Of a stretch of DNA of 64,000 nt, positions 40,626 through 50,508 are shown piece by piece (the first letter of the stretch is position 1; each line of letters starts with the position of its first letter). Under the pieces are notes generated by a model. That model did not search any database. It had not been told where the DNA came from and saw nothing but the letters and a program-made list of their open reading frames with translations. A program made the translations under genes and the position numbers. Source of the stretch: Aquimarina latercula DSM 2041 (GTDB lineage Bacteria; Bacteroidota; Bacteroidia; Flavobacteriales; Flavobacteriaceae); assembly GCF_000430645.1 (NCBI RefSeq), contig NZ_KE387185.1:593780-657779 (forward strand), written 5' to 3'.

Positions 40626-43391
40626 ATGAGGACAATTACGTTAGTGATAATGCTTTTTTTAGGCATTATTTCTACTGCACAAACAACAATTAGTGGAAAG
40701 GTCGTTGATGATAATAATCAACCAATTCCTGGAGCGAACATTGCTTTACAAGGGGCTTCTGTAGGTACTGTTACCGATTTTGATGGATTATTTACATTAA
40801 CACTGGAGGAAACCCCTCCTTTTACTATTATAGTAAGTAGTGTTGGTTTTGAGTCTATAAATGTAGATATTACATCTAGCTCAAATGATTTAACGATTAC
40901 TTTAAAAGAAGGAACAGAATTAGATGAAGTTATTATCTCTGCTTCTAGAACACCCGAAAGAGTGTTTGAATCTCCAGTGAGCGTAGAGCGTTTTGGTATT
41001 AAGAAAATAAAAACTACACCAGCTGCTGATTTTTATGACGGATTAGAGAATTTAAAAGGTGTTGATATTAATACTAATAGTCTGACGTTTAAATCTGTAA
41101 ATACTAGGGGATTTGCGGATTTTGCTAATACTAGATTTGTGCAGTTAGTAGATGGAATGGATAATTCTGCTCCTGCATTAAATTTTGTTCTTGGTAATCT
41201 ATTGGGGATGACAGAATTGGATGTAAATAGTATAGAATTACTTCCTGGGGCATCTTCTGCATTATATGGAGCGAACGCTTTTAATGGAATATTGTTTATG
41301 ACCAGTAAAAATCCTTTTGATCATCAAGGAATAAGTGCATATTTTAAAGGAGGTATTACTTCTCAAGATGCTTCAGGGGATAACGAGTATTATGATTATG
41401 GGATTAGAATTGCGCACGCATTTTCTGATAAGTTTGCTGCAAAAGCTAATTTCTCGTACTTAAGAGGTACAGATTGGTTTGCAACGAGTGAGGTAAGTGT
41501 GTCGGATGATAATATTACAGGTACTAGATTAGATCCTAATTATGATGGGCTTAATGTTTATGGAGATGAAGTAAGTACTAATATCAGAGGAGTTGGTGTG
41601 GCTTTAGTAAATCTTGGAGTGTTACCAGCTGGAGCAGAGAATTTATTACCTAATGAAGAAGTAAGTAGAACTGGTTATTTAGAAAGTGATCTAAATAATT
41701 ACAACGCGGAAAGTATTAAGTTTGATGCGGCTTTACATTATCGTCCTTTTGCAGATGATTTCGAAATTATTTATTTAGGAAAAGTTGGTCGGGGAACGAC
41801 GATTTACCAAGGAGCAAACAGGTACTCTATTCGTAATTTTTTCTTACAACAACATAAATTAGAGATCAAAAATGATAACTTTTTTATTAGAGGATATATT
41901 ACAGATGAAGATGCAGGAGATTCCTATGATTCTAGATTTACAGGAATTAATATAAATAGACTATGGAAAGATGACTTAACTTGGTTTGGAGAATATGCGG
42001 GGGCATTTGCCCAAGCAACTCTTGCTGGTCAGTTGCCAGAACAAGCGCATTTAATCGCTAGACAAACGGCAGACACAGGAAGATTATTACCGGGAACACC
42101 AGAATTTGAAAGTGCATTTAATACAGTGACTACAGACCCTGATCTTGCTACAGGATCTAAATTTCAGGATGAGAGTCAATTGAGACATGTAGACGTTAAT
42201 TACAATTTTAGTCATATTACAAAGAGCTTTGCAGACATTCAAGTAGGAGGGTCATTTAGAGAGTATAAGTTGAATTCTGCAGGTACTATATTTACCGATT
42301 TCGATGGTCCAATTCGTTATTCGGAATTTGGAGTTTATACACAGATCCAAAAGAAGTTAATTGATGATAGATTAAAAATAACAGGATCAATAAGATATGA
42401 TAAATCCGAACTATTCGACGGAAACTTTTCTCCAAGATTATCTTTAGGATATACTGCTGGTGCTGATAGAAATCATAATATTCGTCTATCTGCGCAAACT
42501 GGTTTTAGAAATCCAACAACGCAGGATTTGTTTATAGGACTTAATGTTGGGAGAGCAATTCTTGTAGGATCTGCTTCGGAAAACTTGGATAGAGATGTTA
42601 GAACTTTTGATCTAAGTGGTGATGGTCAGTTATTAACTGGAAGTAGCACTGCAGACGTAGTTGGAAGGCAAGCTTATGAGAATTCATTTTCTTTAAACTC
42701 TGTGTTAGCAGGCACTCCTACAGTTTCAAATGTTGATTTAGTAGAGCCTGAAAAAGTTGTTGCGGTAGAGCTTGGATACCGAGGTAAGATTGATAAGTTT
42801 ATAATTGATTTAAGTGGTTATTACAACCTTTACACTGATTTTATTTCTACAGAGAATGTCTTAGTTCCTCTTTATGGAGAGGTAGGAGATGGAACATTAT
42901 CTCTTGCGGCTCTACAAAATGGCGATACAGAGGTATATCAGGCGTACACTAATTCTGATGTAGATATTAAGTCATTTGGAGGAACCATTGGAGTCGATAC
43001 TAAGGTATTTGGTAATTTTGATATAGGTGTTAATTATACATTTACAAAGCAAGATTTTGATGAAAATGAAGATCCTGATTTTAGAACAAATTTTAATACT
43101 CCAGAACATAAAGTAAAGGCATCTTTTGGTAATACGAGATTATTTAAAAATTTTGGATTCAATACTAGTTGGACTTGGAGTGATTCTTATTTCTGGGAAG
43201 CTTCTTTTGGTGACGGAGATGTTCCGTCTTTTAATGTTGTGAATGCACAAATTAATTATACTATTCCTAAATTAAAAGCAACAATAAAAGGAGGTGCTAC
43301 CAATATCCTAGGAGACGAGTACTTTACTGCTTTTGGTACTGGATTTATTGGATCTCAATATTATATCGGGGTATCTATAAATAATTTGTAA
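40626..43391 (+). CDS. TonB-dependent receptor, copy 2
   Basis: The 921-residue paralogue of the preceding gene has the same order: signal peptide (ending STAQ), carboxypeptidase-regulatory-like domain (ISGKVVDDNNQPIPGANIAL), plug (LTFKSVNTRGFADF, LLPGASSALYGANAFNGIL) and barrel (ends VSINNL). Long stretches are identical to copy 1; differences cluster in loops, for example about residues 285-345 and 475-500, where copy 2 carries short insertions. That is the pattern expected if the copies take up related but different substrates. A 33-base gap to the SGNH lipoprotein gene suggests cotranscription. Confidence 0.93.
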   Translation: MRTITLVIMLFLGIISTAQTTISGKVVDDNNQPIPGANIALQGASVGTVTDFDGLFTLTLEETPPFTIIVSSVGFESINVDITSSSNDLTITLKEGTELDEVIISASRTPERVFESPVSVERFGIKKIKTTPAADFYDGLENLKGVDINTNSLTFKSVNTRGFADFANTRFVQLVDGMDNSAPALNFVLGNLLGMTELDVNSIELLPGASSALYGANAFNGILFMTSKNPFDHQGISAYFKGGITSQDASGDNEYYDYGIRIAHAFSDKFAAKANFSYLRGTDWFATSEVSVSDDNITGTRLDPNYDGLNVYGDEVSTNIRGVGVALVNLGVLPAGAENLLPNEEVSRTGYLESDLNNYNAESIKFDAALHYRPFADDFEIIYLGKVGRGTTIYQGANRYSIRNFFLQQHKLEIKNDNFFIRGYITDEDAGDSYDSRFTGININRLWKDDLTWFGEYAGAFAQATLAGQLPEQAHLIARQTADTGRLLPGTPEFESAFNTVTTDPDLATGSKFQDESQLRHVDVNYNFSHITKSFADIQVGGSFREYKLNSAGTIFTDFDGPIRYSEFGVYTQIQKKLIDDRLKITGSIRYDKSELFDGNFSPRLSLGYTAGADRNHNIRLSAQTGFRNPTTQDLFIGLNVGRAILVGSASENLDRDVRTFDLSGDGQLLTGSSTADVVGRQAYENSFSLNSVLAGTPTVSNVDLVEPEKVVAVELGYRGKIDKFIIDLSGYYNLYTDFISTENVLVPLYGEVGDGTLSLAALQNGDTEVYQAYTNSDVDIKSFGGTIGVDTKVFGNFDIGVNYTFTKQDFDENEDPDFRTNFNTPEHKVKASFGNTRLFKNFGFNTSWTWSDSYFWEASFGDGDVPSFNVVNAQINYTIPKLKATIKGGATNILGDEYFTAFGTGFIGSQYYIGVSINNL

Positions 43392-43424
43392 AATAATATA
43401 AACGATTTTAAGAAATAATAGATT

Positions 43425-45011
43425 ATGAATATTCAATATAAATGGTTATTAATCTTAATAGTTTTTGGGATTATAGCTTGCGAATCAGATGATGATTCTG
43501 CAACCACAGAAGAAGTGGTACTGACTTCTGGAACAGCCGATTTTTCTACCTATGTTGCACTAGGAAACTCCTTGACTGCTGGCTTTACAGATGGAGCTTT
43601 ATTTATTGAGGCACAAGAAAATTCTATGCCCAATATTCTGGCGCAACAATTTGCGTTGGTAGGAGGAGGAACATTTACCCAACCTTTAATGGGTGATAAT
43701 ATTGGTGGCTTTCTTTTTGGTGGTATGCCAATGGCGAATGGTAGTTTTGGACCTAGATTATATTTTTATAGTGATGTTAATCCAGATGATGACTTTGGTT
43801 CTGGACCTTATCCTTTGGGGATTGTTCCTGATATGTTAGACTTTACACCAGAAACGCCAGGAACAGAGGCTACAACAAATCTTGGTTCGAGCTTTAACAA
43901 TATGGGAGTTCCTGGGGCTAAAAGTTTTCATTTATTAGCTAATGGATATGGTAATGCAGCTGGTTTAGCTTTAAACCCACCACTTGCGAATCCGTATTTT
44001 GTACGTATGGCATCAGAGCCAAATGCATCTGTAATAGAAGATGCGATGGATCAAAACCCTACGTTTTTCTCTTTATGGATCGGAAATAATGATGTGTTAG
44101 GATATGCATTAAGTGGAGGGGATGGAACAGATCCTATTACAGATAGCGGTACATTTGATGGTGCATATAATGCATTGATAGCTAGCTTGACATCTGGCGG
44201 AGCAAAAGGTGTAATCGCAAATATTCCAGATGTGACATCAATTGCTCATTTTACAACAGTACCACATAATCCAGTTCCATTAGATGCGGCAACTGCTGGT
44301 TTTTTAAATAGTGCTGGTGCTTATGGGGCATATAATGGTGGATTAGATGCAACTTTAGCTTTTTTAACTGCTAACCCAGCAACTCTAGGTGCTCTTTTTC
44401 CTCCTACCTCAGATATGACTTCTTTAGAATTAGCAACAGCTGAAGTAGCGAGAAGAAAAATTACCTTCAGTGAAGGTGAAGGCAATGCCGTTGTAATTAT
44501 AGATGAAGATTTAACTGATTTAACGTCTATAAACGCAGCTCTTACGAATATGCGTCAAGCAACCGCGGAAGATTTATTAGTTTTAACTGCATCTTCTTTT
44601 ATTGGTACAGAAGCTATTCCTGGAAATCCACAAACAGTAAATGGAGTAGCAATTCCTTTAGCGGATAGATGGGTGTTGACTCCAGAAGAACAAGAGACGA
44701 TAGCTATAGCAACAGCAGGGTTTAATAATACAATTTCTGCTGCTGCGACACAAGCAGGACTAGCATTGGTAGATGCTAATGCTTTATTGGTAGAAGTTGC
44801 TTCTACAGGAATTACTTTTGATGATTTTCTTATACAGGATGATCTAGTATTTGGTGGAGCATTTTCATTAGATGGAGTGCATCCTACAGCTCGTGGATAT
44901 GCTCTCCTTGCGAATGAAACTATGAAAGCAATTAATGCAACTTATGGTTCTAATTTGCCAATGGTAAAAGCGGTAGATTATCCTACGTTTTATTCGCCGA
45001 TGTTACAATAG
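43425..45011 (+). CDS. SGNH/GDSL-hydrolase lipoprotein
   Basis: Exported lipoprotein of 528 residues (lipobox GIIAC, Cys19, then acidic ESDDDS). The SGNH blocks are visible: block I with Ser49 in YVALGNSLTAGF, block III with WIGNNDVLGYA, and block V with DGVHPTARGY (Asp and His) near the C-terminus. Such enzymes hydrolyse esters of lipids or acetylated sugars. Its acidic lipoprotein signal suggests surface exposure. Position after two TonB receptors suggests that it releases or prepares the imported molecule; this is inference. Confidence 0.88.
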   Translation: MNIQYKWLLILIVFGIIACESDDDSATTEEVVLTSGTADFSTYVALGNSLTAGFTDGALFIEAQENSMPNILAQQFALVGGGTFTQPLMGDNIGGFLFGGMPMANGSFGPRLYFYSDVNPDDDFGSGPYPLGIVPDMLDFTPETPGTEATTNLGSSFNNMGVPGAKSFHLLANGYGNAAGLALNPPLANPYFVRMASEPNASVIEDAMDQNPTFFSLWIGNNDVLGYALSGGDGTDPITDSGTFDGAYNALIASLTSGGAKGVIANIPDVTSIAHFTTVPHNPVPLDAATAGFLNSAGAYGAYNGGLDATLAFLTANPATLGALFPPTSDMTSLELATAEVARRKITFSEGEGNAVVIIDEDLTDLTSINAALTNMRQATAEDLLVLTASSFIGTEAIPGNPQTVNGVAIPLADRWVLTPEEQETIAIATAGFNNTISAAATQAGLALVDANALLVEVASTGITFDDFLIQDDLVFGGAFSLDGVHPTARGYALLANETMKAINATYGSNLPMVKAVDYPTFYSPMLQ

Positions 45012-45032
45012 AATTCAAATGTTTTAAATAGA

Positions 45033-45067
45033 AAGCCAATAAAGAAATATTCTTCTTTATTGGCTTC
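45033..45067. terminator. Bidirectional terminator between convergent genes
   Basis: Arms at 45033-45046 and 45053-45066 pair fully. The hairpin ends right at the stop of the minus-strand hydroxylase gene (45069). Confidence 0.85.
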
Positions 45068-45068
45068 T

Positions 45069-46343
45069 TTACATTGTAGGTCTACTTGTTCTAGTAACAT
45101 ACTTTCTTTCGATAAATTGAAAGTAAATTGATATTATAAATGATGAAATAATATATATGAATATTATAGTTGTCATTCCTGATAGTATTGCATCAATTCC
45201 AAACCAATTACCTTCTTTAGCAATGAAATATACCCCAAGGCTAAGTTTTATAAATTCTACGTAAATAGAAATAATGTTTCTGTCCATTAAGGAAGTATAA
45301 GCGAATATCGAAACAACTAAAAAGATTGCGTAGTTTATAATTTCTATAAAGTCAAGATCACCAAAGTTTATTAATAAGTAATATAGTAGCGCTATGGTAA
45401 TTATTAATTGTATCCAAGACCATATTTTTAATAATAACGAGCTCTCTGTTTGATACTTTTCTCTTGTATAAGGGTCAGTAATGATTTTAATAGGATATTT
45501 TTCTTTAACATCTTCTGGTCTCCAACCAGTTGGCATATACCAAATTCTAATTTTATCAAAAGTATTTTTAGTTCTCCAGGCATCTTTAAATATCCCCCAA
45601 ACATGTATGAAATTAATTAGAAACGGATTCCAGGTATTTACTTGTTTTTTGACACCATATACCGGTGGTTTCTCAAGAATCTCTTCTTGAAATGTTCCGA
45701 AAATCTTATCCCAAAAAATAAAAATTTGAGAATAATTCTTGTCAAGATACTCATCATTTATTGCGTGGTGAACTCTATGGTGTGATGGAGTAACAATGAT
45801 ATGTTCTAAAAGGCCCATTTTATTTATTAAGCGAGTATGATACCAAAATTGCGCGAATAAATGTATCGGAGCAACAAGAGCTACAACGCTTGCAGGGATG
45901 CCTAATAAGGCTAATGGTATATAAAGAAAGAAATAAATAGAAACTATAGCAGAAATACTTTGACGAAGCGCACATGCCAAGTTAAATTCTTCACTACTAT
46001 GATGTATAATGTGTCTATTCCAAAATAGATTTATAGTGTGATTAAAACGGTGAGACCAATATCCTACAAAATCTAACCCTATAAATGTTAAGATATATAC
46101 TAAAAGAGAAGATTCGATCTTAATTAATGCAATATGAGCTACCATCCAATCATAACTAATAATAATTACTGCTAGACCTGTTAAACTTCTTAAACTATCC
46201 GTAATACCAGAACTAATACTAGAAATGGTGTCCATAGATTGGTTTACCTGAACTCCTTTCCATCTACCGATTAAATACTCTATAAAAATTAAAACTATGA
46301 AACCTGGAATAGCATAAGTTAACGCTTCGGCATATGTTTCCAT
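45069..46343 (-). CDS. Fatty-acid hydroxylase / sterol-desaturase superfamily membrane protein
   Basis: The 424-residue membrane protein carries the di-iron His clusters of the superfamily: HRFNH, HHSSEEFN and HHRVHHAIN. The N-terminal half holds about six membrane segments with the His clusters facing the cytoplasm; after a soluble stretch (WNPFLINFIHVWGIF ... GWRPEDVKEKYP) four more hydrophobic segments follow. Bacteria of this class do not make sterols, so lipid or carotenoid hydroxylation is more likely. The extra C-terminal membrane part is longer than in the short desaturases but occurs in flavobacterial members. Confidence 0.88.
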   Translation of the reverse strand: METYAEALTYAIPGFIVLIFIEYLIGRWKGVQVNQSMDTISSISSGITDSLRSLTGLAVIIISYDWMVAHIALIKIESSLLVYILTFIGLDFVGYWSHRFNHTINLFWNRHIIHHSSEEFNLACALRQSISAIVSIYFFLYIPLALLGIPASVVALVAPIHLFAQFWYHTRLINKMGLLEHIIVTPSHHRVHHAINDEYLDKNYSQIFIFWDKIFGTFQEEILEKPPVYGVKKQVNTWNPFLINFIHVWGIFKDAWRTKNTFDKIRIWYMPTGWRPEDVKEKYPIKIITDPYTREKYQTESSLLLKIWSWIQLIITIALLYYLLINFGDLDFIEIINYAIFLVVSIFAYTSLMDRNIISIYVEFIKLSLGVYFIAKEGNWFGIDAILSGMTTIIFIYIISSFIISIYFQFIERKYVTRTSRPTM

Positions 46344-46515
46344 AGTTTAAAAAAATTAGAAATAGACTTTATGTTTGTAGGAAAATTACAATTTTATGAT
46401 TTTAAAATCAAATAAAACGGTACTAAAATCAATACTTTTTAGACGGTATATAAACTTTAGATTTCAACATTGAAAAAACAAAATAAAAGAGGCTATTTTA
46501 TTCATTTTAAAAGCC

Positions 46516-46523
46516 TATATTTG
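46516..46523 (+). promoter_or_regulatory. Candidate -7 box of atpD
   Basis: TATATTTG is a full match to TAnnTTTG, 84 bases before the atpD start. No clear TTG at -33. Confidence 0.5.
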
Positions 46524-46607
46524 CAGCCTGAAAAAAGGTCGTATTCGATACATTCGGAAAAAGGGTCTTTTTAAATAGTTAAATACTAAACATTAAATAG
46601 TTATATA

Positions 46608-48116
46608 ATGTCTCAAGTTACGGGTAAAGTATCACAAATTGTAGGTCCGGTTATAGACGTAGCATTCGCTGCCGGTACTGAATTACCAAAAATTTACGAT
46701 TCGTTAGAAATTAATAAAGTAGACGGTACCAAGTTGGTGTTAGAGATTCAGTCTCACATTGGTGAAGATACTGTTCGTACTATTGCGATGGATTCCAGTG
46801 ATGGATTAAGCAGAGGAATGGAAGCTGTTGGAACAGGAGCTCCAATTCAGATGCCTATCGGAGGAGATGTATACGGACGTCTATTTAATGTAATTGGTGA
46901 CGCAATTGATGGTTTAGGAGATCTTCCTAAAGCAGGAGATAGTGGTCTTCCTATCCACCGTCAAGCACCAAAATTTGAAGATTTATCAACTTCTACAGAA
47001 GTTTTATTTACAGGTATTAAAGTAATTGATCTTATCGAGCCTTATGCAAAAGGAGGTAAAATTGGATTATTTGGAGGTGCTGGAGTAGGTAAAACAGTAT
47101 TGATCCAAGAGTTGATTAACAATATAGCAAAAGGTCACGGTGGTCTTTCTGTATTCGCTGGAGTAGGAGAAAGAACTCGTGAAGGAAATGATTTACTTCG
47201 TGAGATGTTAGAGTCAGGAATTATCAAATATGGTGATGACTTTATGCATTCTATGGAAGAAGGAGGATGGGATCTTTCTAAGGTTGATAAAGAAGTAATG
47301 AAAGAATCTAAAGCTACTTTCGTATTCGGACAGATGAATGAGCCACCAGGAGCACGTGCTCGTGTTGCACTTTCTGGTCTTACGATTGCAGAATATTTCC
47401 GTGATGGAGCTGGAGATGGACAAGGAAAAGATGTACTTTTCTTCGTAGATAACATCTTCCGTTTTACACAAGCAGGTTCTGAGGTGTCAGCACTTCTAGG
47501 TCGTATGCCATCAGCTGTAGGATATCAGCCAACACTAGCTACAGAGATGGGTGTGATGCAGGAGCGTATTACTTCTACTAAGAAAGGGTCTATTACATCT
47601 GTACAGGCAGTTTATGTACCTGCAGATGATTTAACGGATCCAGCACCGGCAACAACATTTGCTCACTTAGATGCAACAACGGTATTATCTCGTAAGATTG
47701 CTGAGCTTGGTATTTACCCAGCTGTAGATCCATTAGATTCTACATCAAGAATTCTTACAGCCGATATATTAGGTGATGAACACTATAATTGTGCACAAAG
47801 AGTAAAAGAGCTTTTACAACGTTATAAAGAATTACAAGATATTATTGCTATCCTTGGTATGGAAGAATTATCTGAAGAAGATAAGTTAGCGGTAGGACGT
47901 GCACGTCGTGTACAACGTTTCTTATCTCAGCCCTTCCACGTAGCAGAACAGTTTACAGGTATCCCAGGATGTTTAGTAGATATTAAAGATACTATTAAGG
48001 CATTTACGATGATTATGGACGGTGAATTAGATCACTTACCAGAAGCAGCGTTTAACCTTAAAGGAACAATCGAAGAAGCTATCGAAGCTGGTGAGAAAAT
48101 GTTAGCTGAAGCATAA
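46608..48116 (+). CDS. atpD: ATP synthase F1 subunit beta
   Basis: Catalytic subunit of F1Fo ATP synthase, 502 residues. Walker A GGAGVGKTVLIQEL, the GERTREGNDL segment, Walker B (VLFFVDNIFRFTQAGSE), the DELSEED-like MEELSEEDKLAVGRARR and the LSQPFHVAEQFTG segment are all present. The start MSQVTGKVSQIVGPVIDV is standard. As is usual in Bacteroidota, atpD and atpC are apart from the other subunits. Confidence 0.98.
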   Translation: MSQVTGKVSQIVGPVIDVAFAAGTELPKIYDSLEINKVDGTKLVLEIQSHIGEDTVRTIAMDSSDGLSRGMEAVGTGAPIQMPIGGDVYGRLFNVIGDAIDGLGDLPKAGDSGLPIHRQAPKFEDLSTSTEVLFTGIKVIDLIEPYAKGGKIGLFGGAGVGKTVLIQELINNIAKGHGGLSVFAGVGERTREGNDLLREMLESGIIKYGDDFMHSMEEGGWDLSKVDKEVMKESKATFVFGQMNEPPGARARVALSGLTIAEYFRDGAGDGQGKDVLFFVDNIFRFTQAGSEVSALLGRMPSAVGYQPTLATEMGVMQERITSTKKGSITSVQAVYVPADDLTDPAPATTFAHLDATTVLSRKIAELGIYPAVDPLDSTSRILTADILGDEHYNCAQRVKELLQRYKELQDIIAILGMEELSEEDKLAVGRARRVQRFLSQPFHVAEQFTGIPGCLVDIKDTIKAFTMIMDGELDHLPEAAFNLKGTIEEAIEAGEKMLAEA

Positions 48117-48202
48117 ATTAGTATAGAGAAGTTAGTACTGAAGTAGTGAGAGTGATTTTTCTCCTTATGTGCTAATTACTCAATACTTAATACTTATAAA
48201 AT

Positions 48203-48478
48203 ATGTATTTAGAAATAGTAACTCCAGAAGCAGTTTTATTTAGTGGCGAGGTAACTTCTGTTGCTGTGCCAGGTGTGAACGGAGAATTTCAGATGTTGGA
48301 TAATCACGCACCAATAGTTTCTTTATTAGGAAAAGGAAATGTAAAAGTGTATGGAGATATGAATCTAGAAGAAGAAGTAGCAGAGAAGTTTTCTAAAGAA
48401 AATGGAGTTACACTTCTTTCTATCAATTCTGGAACTATCGAAATGAAAGATAACAAAGTAATCGTTTTAGCTGACTAA
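48203..48478 (+). CDS. atpC: ATP synthase F1 subunit epsilon (short form)
   Basis: The 91-residue protein consists of the N-terminal beta-sandwich only (YLEIVTPEAVLFSGEV, VPGVNGEFQMLDNHAPIV, INSGTIEMKDNKVIVLAD). The C-terminal helical hairpin, which inhibits ATP hydrolysis in many bacteria, is absent; short epsilon subunits are usual in this phylum. It is 86 bases downstream of atpD, and a terminator follows. Confidence 0.94.
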   Translation: MYLEIVTPEAVLFSGEVTSVAVPGVNGEFQMLDNHAPIVSLLGKGNVKVYGDMNLEEEVAEKFSKENGVTLLSINSGTIEMKDNKVIVLAD

Positions 48479-48522
48479 ATGTATTTTTATTAGTTATTAC
48501 AATTCTAAAGATTATTATATTT

Positions 48523-48554
48523 AATCCCTGTTATATACTAACAGGGATTTTTTT
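48523..48554 (+). terminator. Terminator after atpC, abutting the next start codon
   Basis: Arms AATCCCTGTTA (48523-48533) and TAACAGGGATT (48539-48549) pair exactly; the T run ends directly before the ATG at 48555. Confidence 0.9.
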
Positions 48555-49367
48555 ATGTTTTTTAATAAGTCTTTTCCATATTCTACGTCCTTTAGGGATC
48601 ATTTACTGATTGCGACTATTTTAAGTTTTCTGGTAGTTTTTATACTAATTTTTTTACAGCCTTTTGGAGCAGGTAATTTTAATAACCCATATAAGAATCT
48701 TTATTTTATAGGATATGGTATTATCTCGTTGATAGTCTATATTGCTCTTTATTTTTCATCAAGTTGGTACTACGTTAGTAATAAAACATGGAAATGGAAA
48801 GAGGAGTTAGTATTTAGTTTTCTCTACGTTTCATTAGCTATTATTATTGCTTTTTTCTATACAGAACTATTTATAAATAAGAAACCAGAACATATTTATC
48901 TTGATTTTTTTGTGACTTGGTTTAGATTAATGTTTTTTGGTTTTGGAATAATTTTATCTATAGTATCTATGTTTGTAAGAAACTACTATGGAAAAACTAA
49001 TGAGAGTGAAAAAGAAATTAATAAGGATTCTGATAAAGCAGTCTTGCTAAAAAGCTCTTTGAAAAAGGAATCTTTTTTGGTGGTATTAGCAAAAGTTATC
49101 TATGTTAAGTCAGAAGATAATTACGTGAACATTTATTACGAAGAAGGACAAGAGATAAAGAAGAAAGTAATGCGTAACACACTTTCTTCGGTATTTGATC
49201 AATTAGAAAGTATGATTAGAGTCCATAGATCGTATATTATTAATCCGAGTTATATTTCTTCATTAGAAGGTAATGCGCAGAATGGTAAAGTGCGTTTGGA
49301 TAATATAGAAGAAGTCATTCCTGTGTCTAAAACTTATTTTGATGAGGTAAAATCCCATATGAATTGA
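48555..49367 (+). CDS. Membrane-bound LytTR-family transcription regulator
   Basis: The 270-residue protein has four hydrophobic segments (about 17-37, 48-68, 80-100 and 115-137) and a C-terminal LytTR DNA-binding domain (about 170-268: LAKVIYVKSEDNYVNIYY, MIRVHRSYIINPSYI, IPVSKTYFDEVK). There is no response-regulator receiver domain, so sensing is presumably by the membrane part. The start ATG comes straight after the T tract of the atpC terminator. A later start would cut into FPYSTSFRDHLLIA, which is conserved in this type, so I keep it. Confidence 0.9.
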   Translation: MFFNKSFPYSTSFRDHLLIATILSFLVVFILIFLQPFGAGNFNNPYKNLYFIGYGIISLIVYIALYFSSSWYYVSNKTWKWKEELVFSFLYVSLAIIIAFFYTELFINKKPEHIYLDFFVTWFRLMFFGFGIILSIVSMFVRNYYGKTNESEKEINKDSDKAVLLKSSLKKESFLVVLAKVIYVKSEDNYVNIYYEEGQEIKKKVMRNTLSSVFDQLESMIRVHRSYIINPSYISSLEGNAQNGKVRLDNIEEVIPVSKTYFDEVKSHMN

Positions 49368-49497
49368 CCCCAGAAAAGTAAAATTTCACCACAAAAAATA
49401 TTTCTCTACCACAGAAAGTATGTAATCATCACATTCTTTTTTTTGTGTGTAGTATAGCACGTTTATTTGAATCATTAAACGATTAGAAATATTACAA

Positions 49498-50355
49498 ATG
49501 AAGACATTTATTAAAGCAGGAAAGATAGTTATCGCAGCAACAGTTCTCTTGATAGTTGGGAGTATACTATACATCAGATTTTCTAGATATACTGATGCAA
49601 TGATTTATCACACCAATGGATTAGAATATGAAAGTTTTGAAACCTCTATGAATCATTCAGAGTACTATTTTGAAATTGATCAGAATACTCAATTACATGG
49701 AGTTCTTTTTAAACCGAAGACTCAGGATCCAATAGCTACTATTATTCATTATTCTGGTAAGGGTATGCATTTAATGGCATCCCAAAAGTATTATGAGATT
49801 TTAACGAAAAAAGGATTTCAAGTATTTAGTTTCGAACGTAGGAATTTTGGAAGATCTACTGGAGTAGCTGATAATTCATTAATGCTAAAAGAAGATGCTT
49901 TATATGTATTTGATAAGATCATAGTTGATGAGAATATGACAGAAAAACCAATAGTGATTTGGGGGCAATCATTGGGAGGATCATTTGCTATAATGAATGC
50001 AGCAGAGCGCAGTGATAAAATAGCTGGAGTAATTGTAGAGGGTACGTTTAATTCGTTTCCTGATATAGGAAAAGTATATGCCAAAGCAATAAACTTAGAA
50101 AACTTCAGATGGATGATACCATTGTTAATGAATAATGATTTTCCTGCTGAAAAGGAAATAAAAAAGATAAGTAAGCCAGTAATCATTATCCATAGTGATA
50201 CTGATGAACAGGTTCCTTATGAGTTGGGGAAGAAGCTTTATGAAGCTTCAAATAAAACAAATACTCAGTTTTGGGAGATTAAAGGAAAGCATATTAAAGC
50301 GATATTTGATTATGAAGATGAATATGTTCAAAGGTTTATGGATGTAATAAATTGA
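49498..50355 (+). CDS. Alpha/beta-hydrolase, membrane-anchored
   Basis: The 285-residue protein has an N-terminal hydrophobic segment (about 10-28) that may be an anchor, then an alpha/beta-hydrolase fold. The nucleophile elbow is GQSLGG with Ser158; the Asp is in IHSDTDEQVPYELG and the His in IKGKHIKAI. Layout is like BEM46/YfhR-type hydrolases. No substrate can be assigned. It stands alone. Confidence 0.88.
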   Translation: MKTFIKAGKIVIAATVLLIVGSILYIRFSRYTDAMIYHTNGLEYESFETSMNHSEYYFEIDQNTQLHGVLFKPKTQDPIATIIHYSGKGMHLMASQKYYEILTKKGFQVFSFERRNFGRSTGVADNSLMLKEDALYVFDKIIVDENMTEKPIVIWGQSLGGSFAIMNAAERSDKIAGVIVEGTFNSFPDIGKVYAKAINLENFRWMIPLLMNNDFPAEKEIKKISKPVIIIHSDTDEQVPYELGKKLYEASNKTNTQFWEIKGKHIKAIFDYEDEYVQRFMDVIN

Positions 50356-50508
50356 CTAGATGTTTTTTTGTTAAGTAATTTTTAAAGAAAGATAACATTC
50401 ATAACTTTTGATCAATGTTAGTTTCATAAAGTCTTAAAGTTGAACTAAACCAAACTAAGAATTACAGTATTATTTTTAGTGTTTAACTAACTTTTAAATT
50501 ACCAAAAC

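Noticed and set aside
37618..43391. SusC-SusD polysaccharide utilisation locus
   Set aside because: The receptors have a SusC-like domain order, but no SusD lipoprotein or glycoside hydrolase is nearby; the following gene is an SGNH hydrolase.
47135..47455. 106-codon minus-strand ORF inside atpD
   Set aside because: It lies wholly within the strongly conserved beta subunit gene and is a by-product of its codon use.
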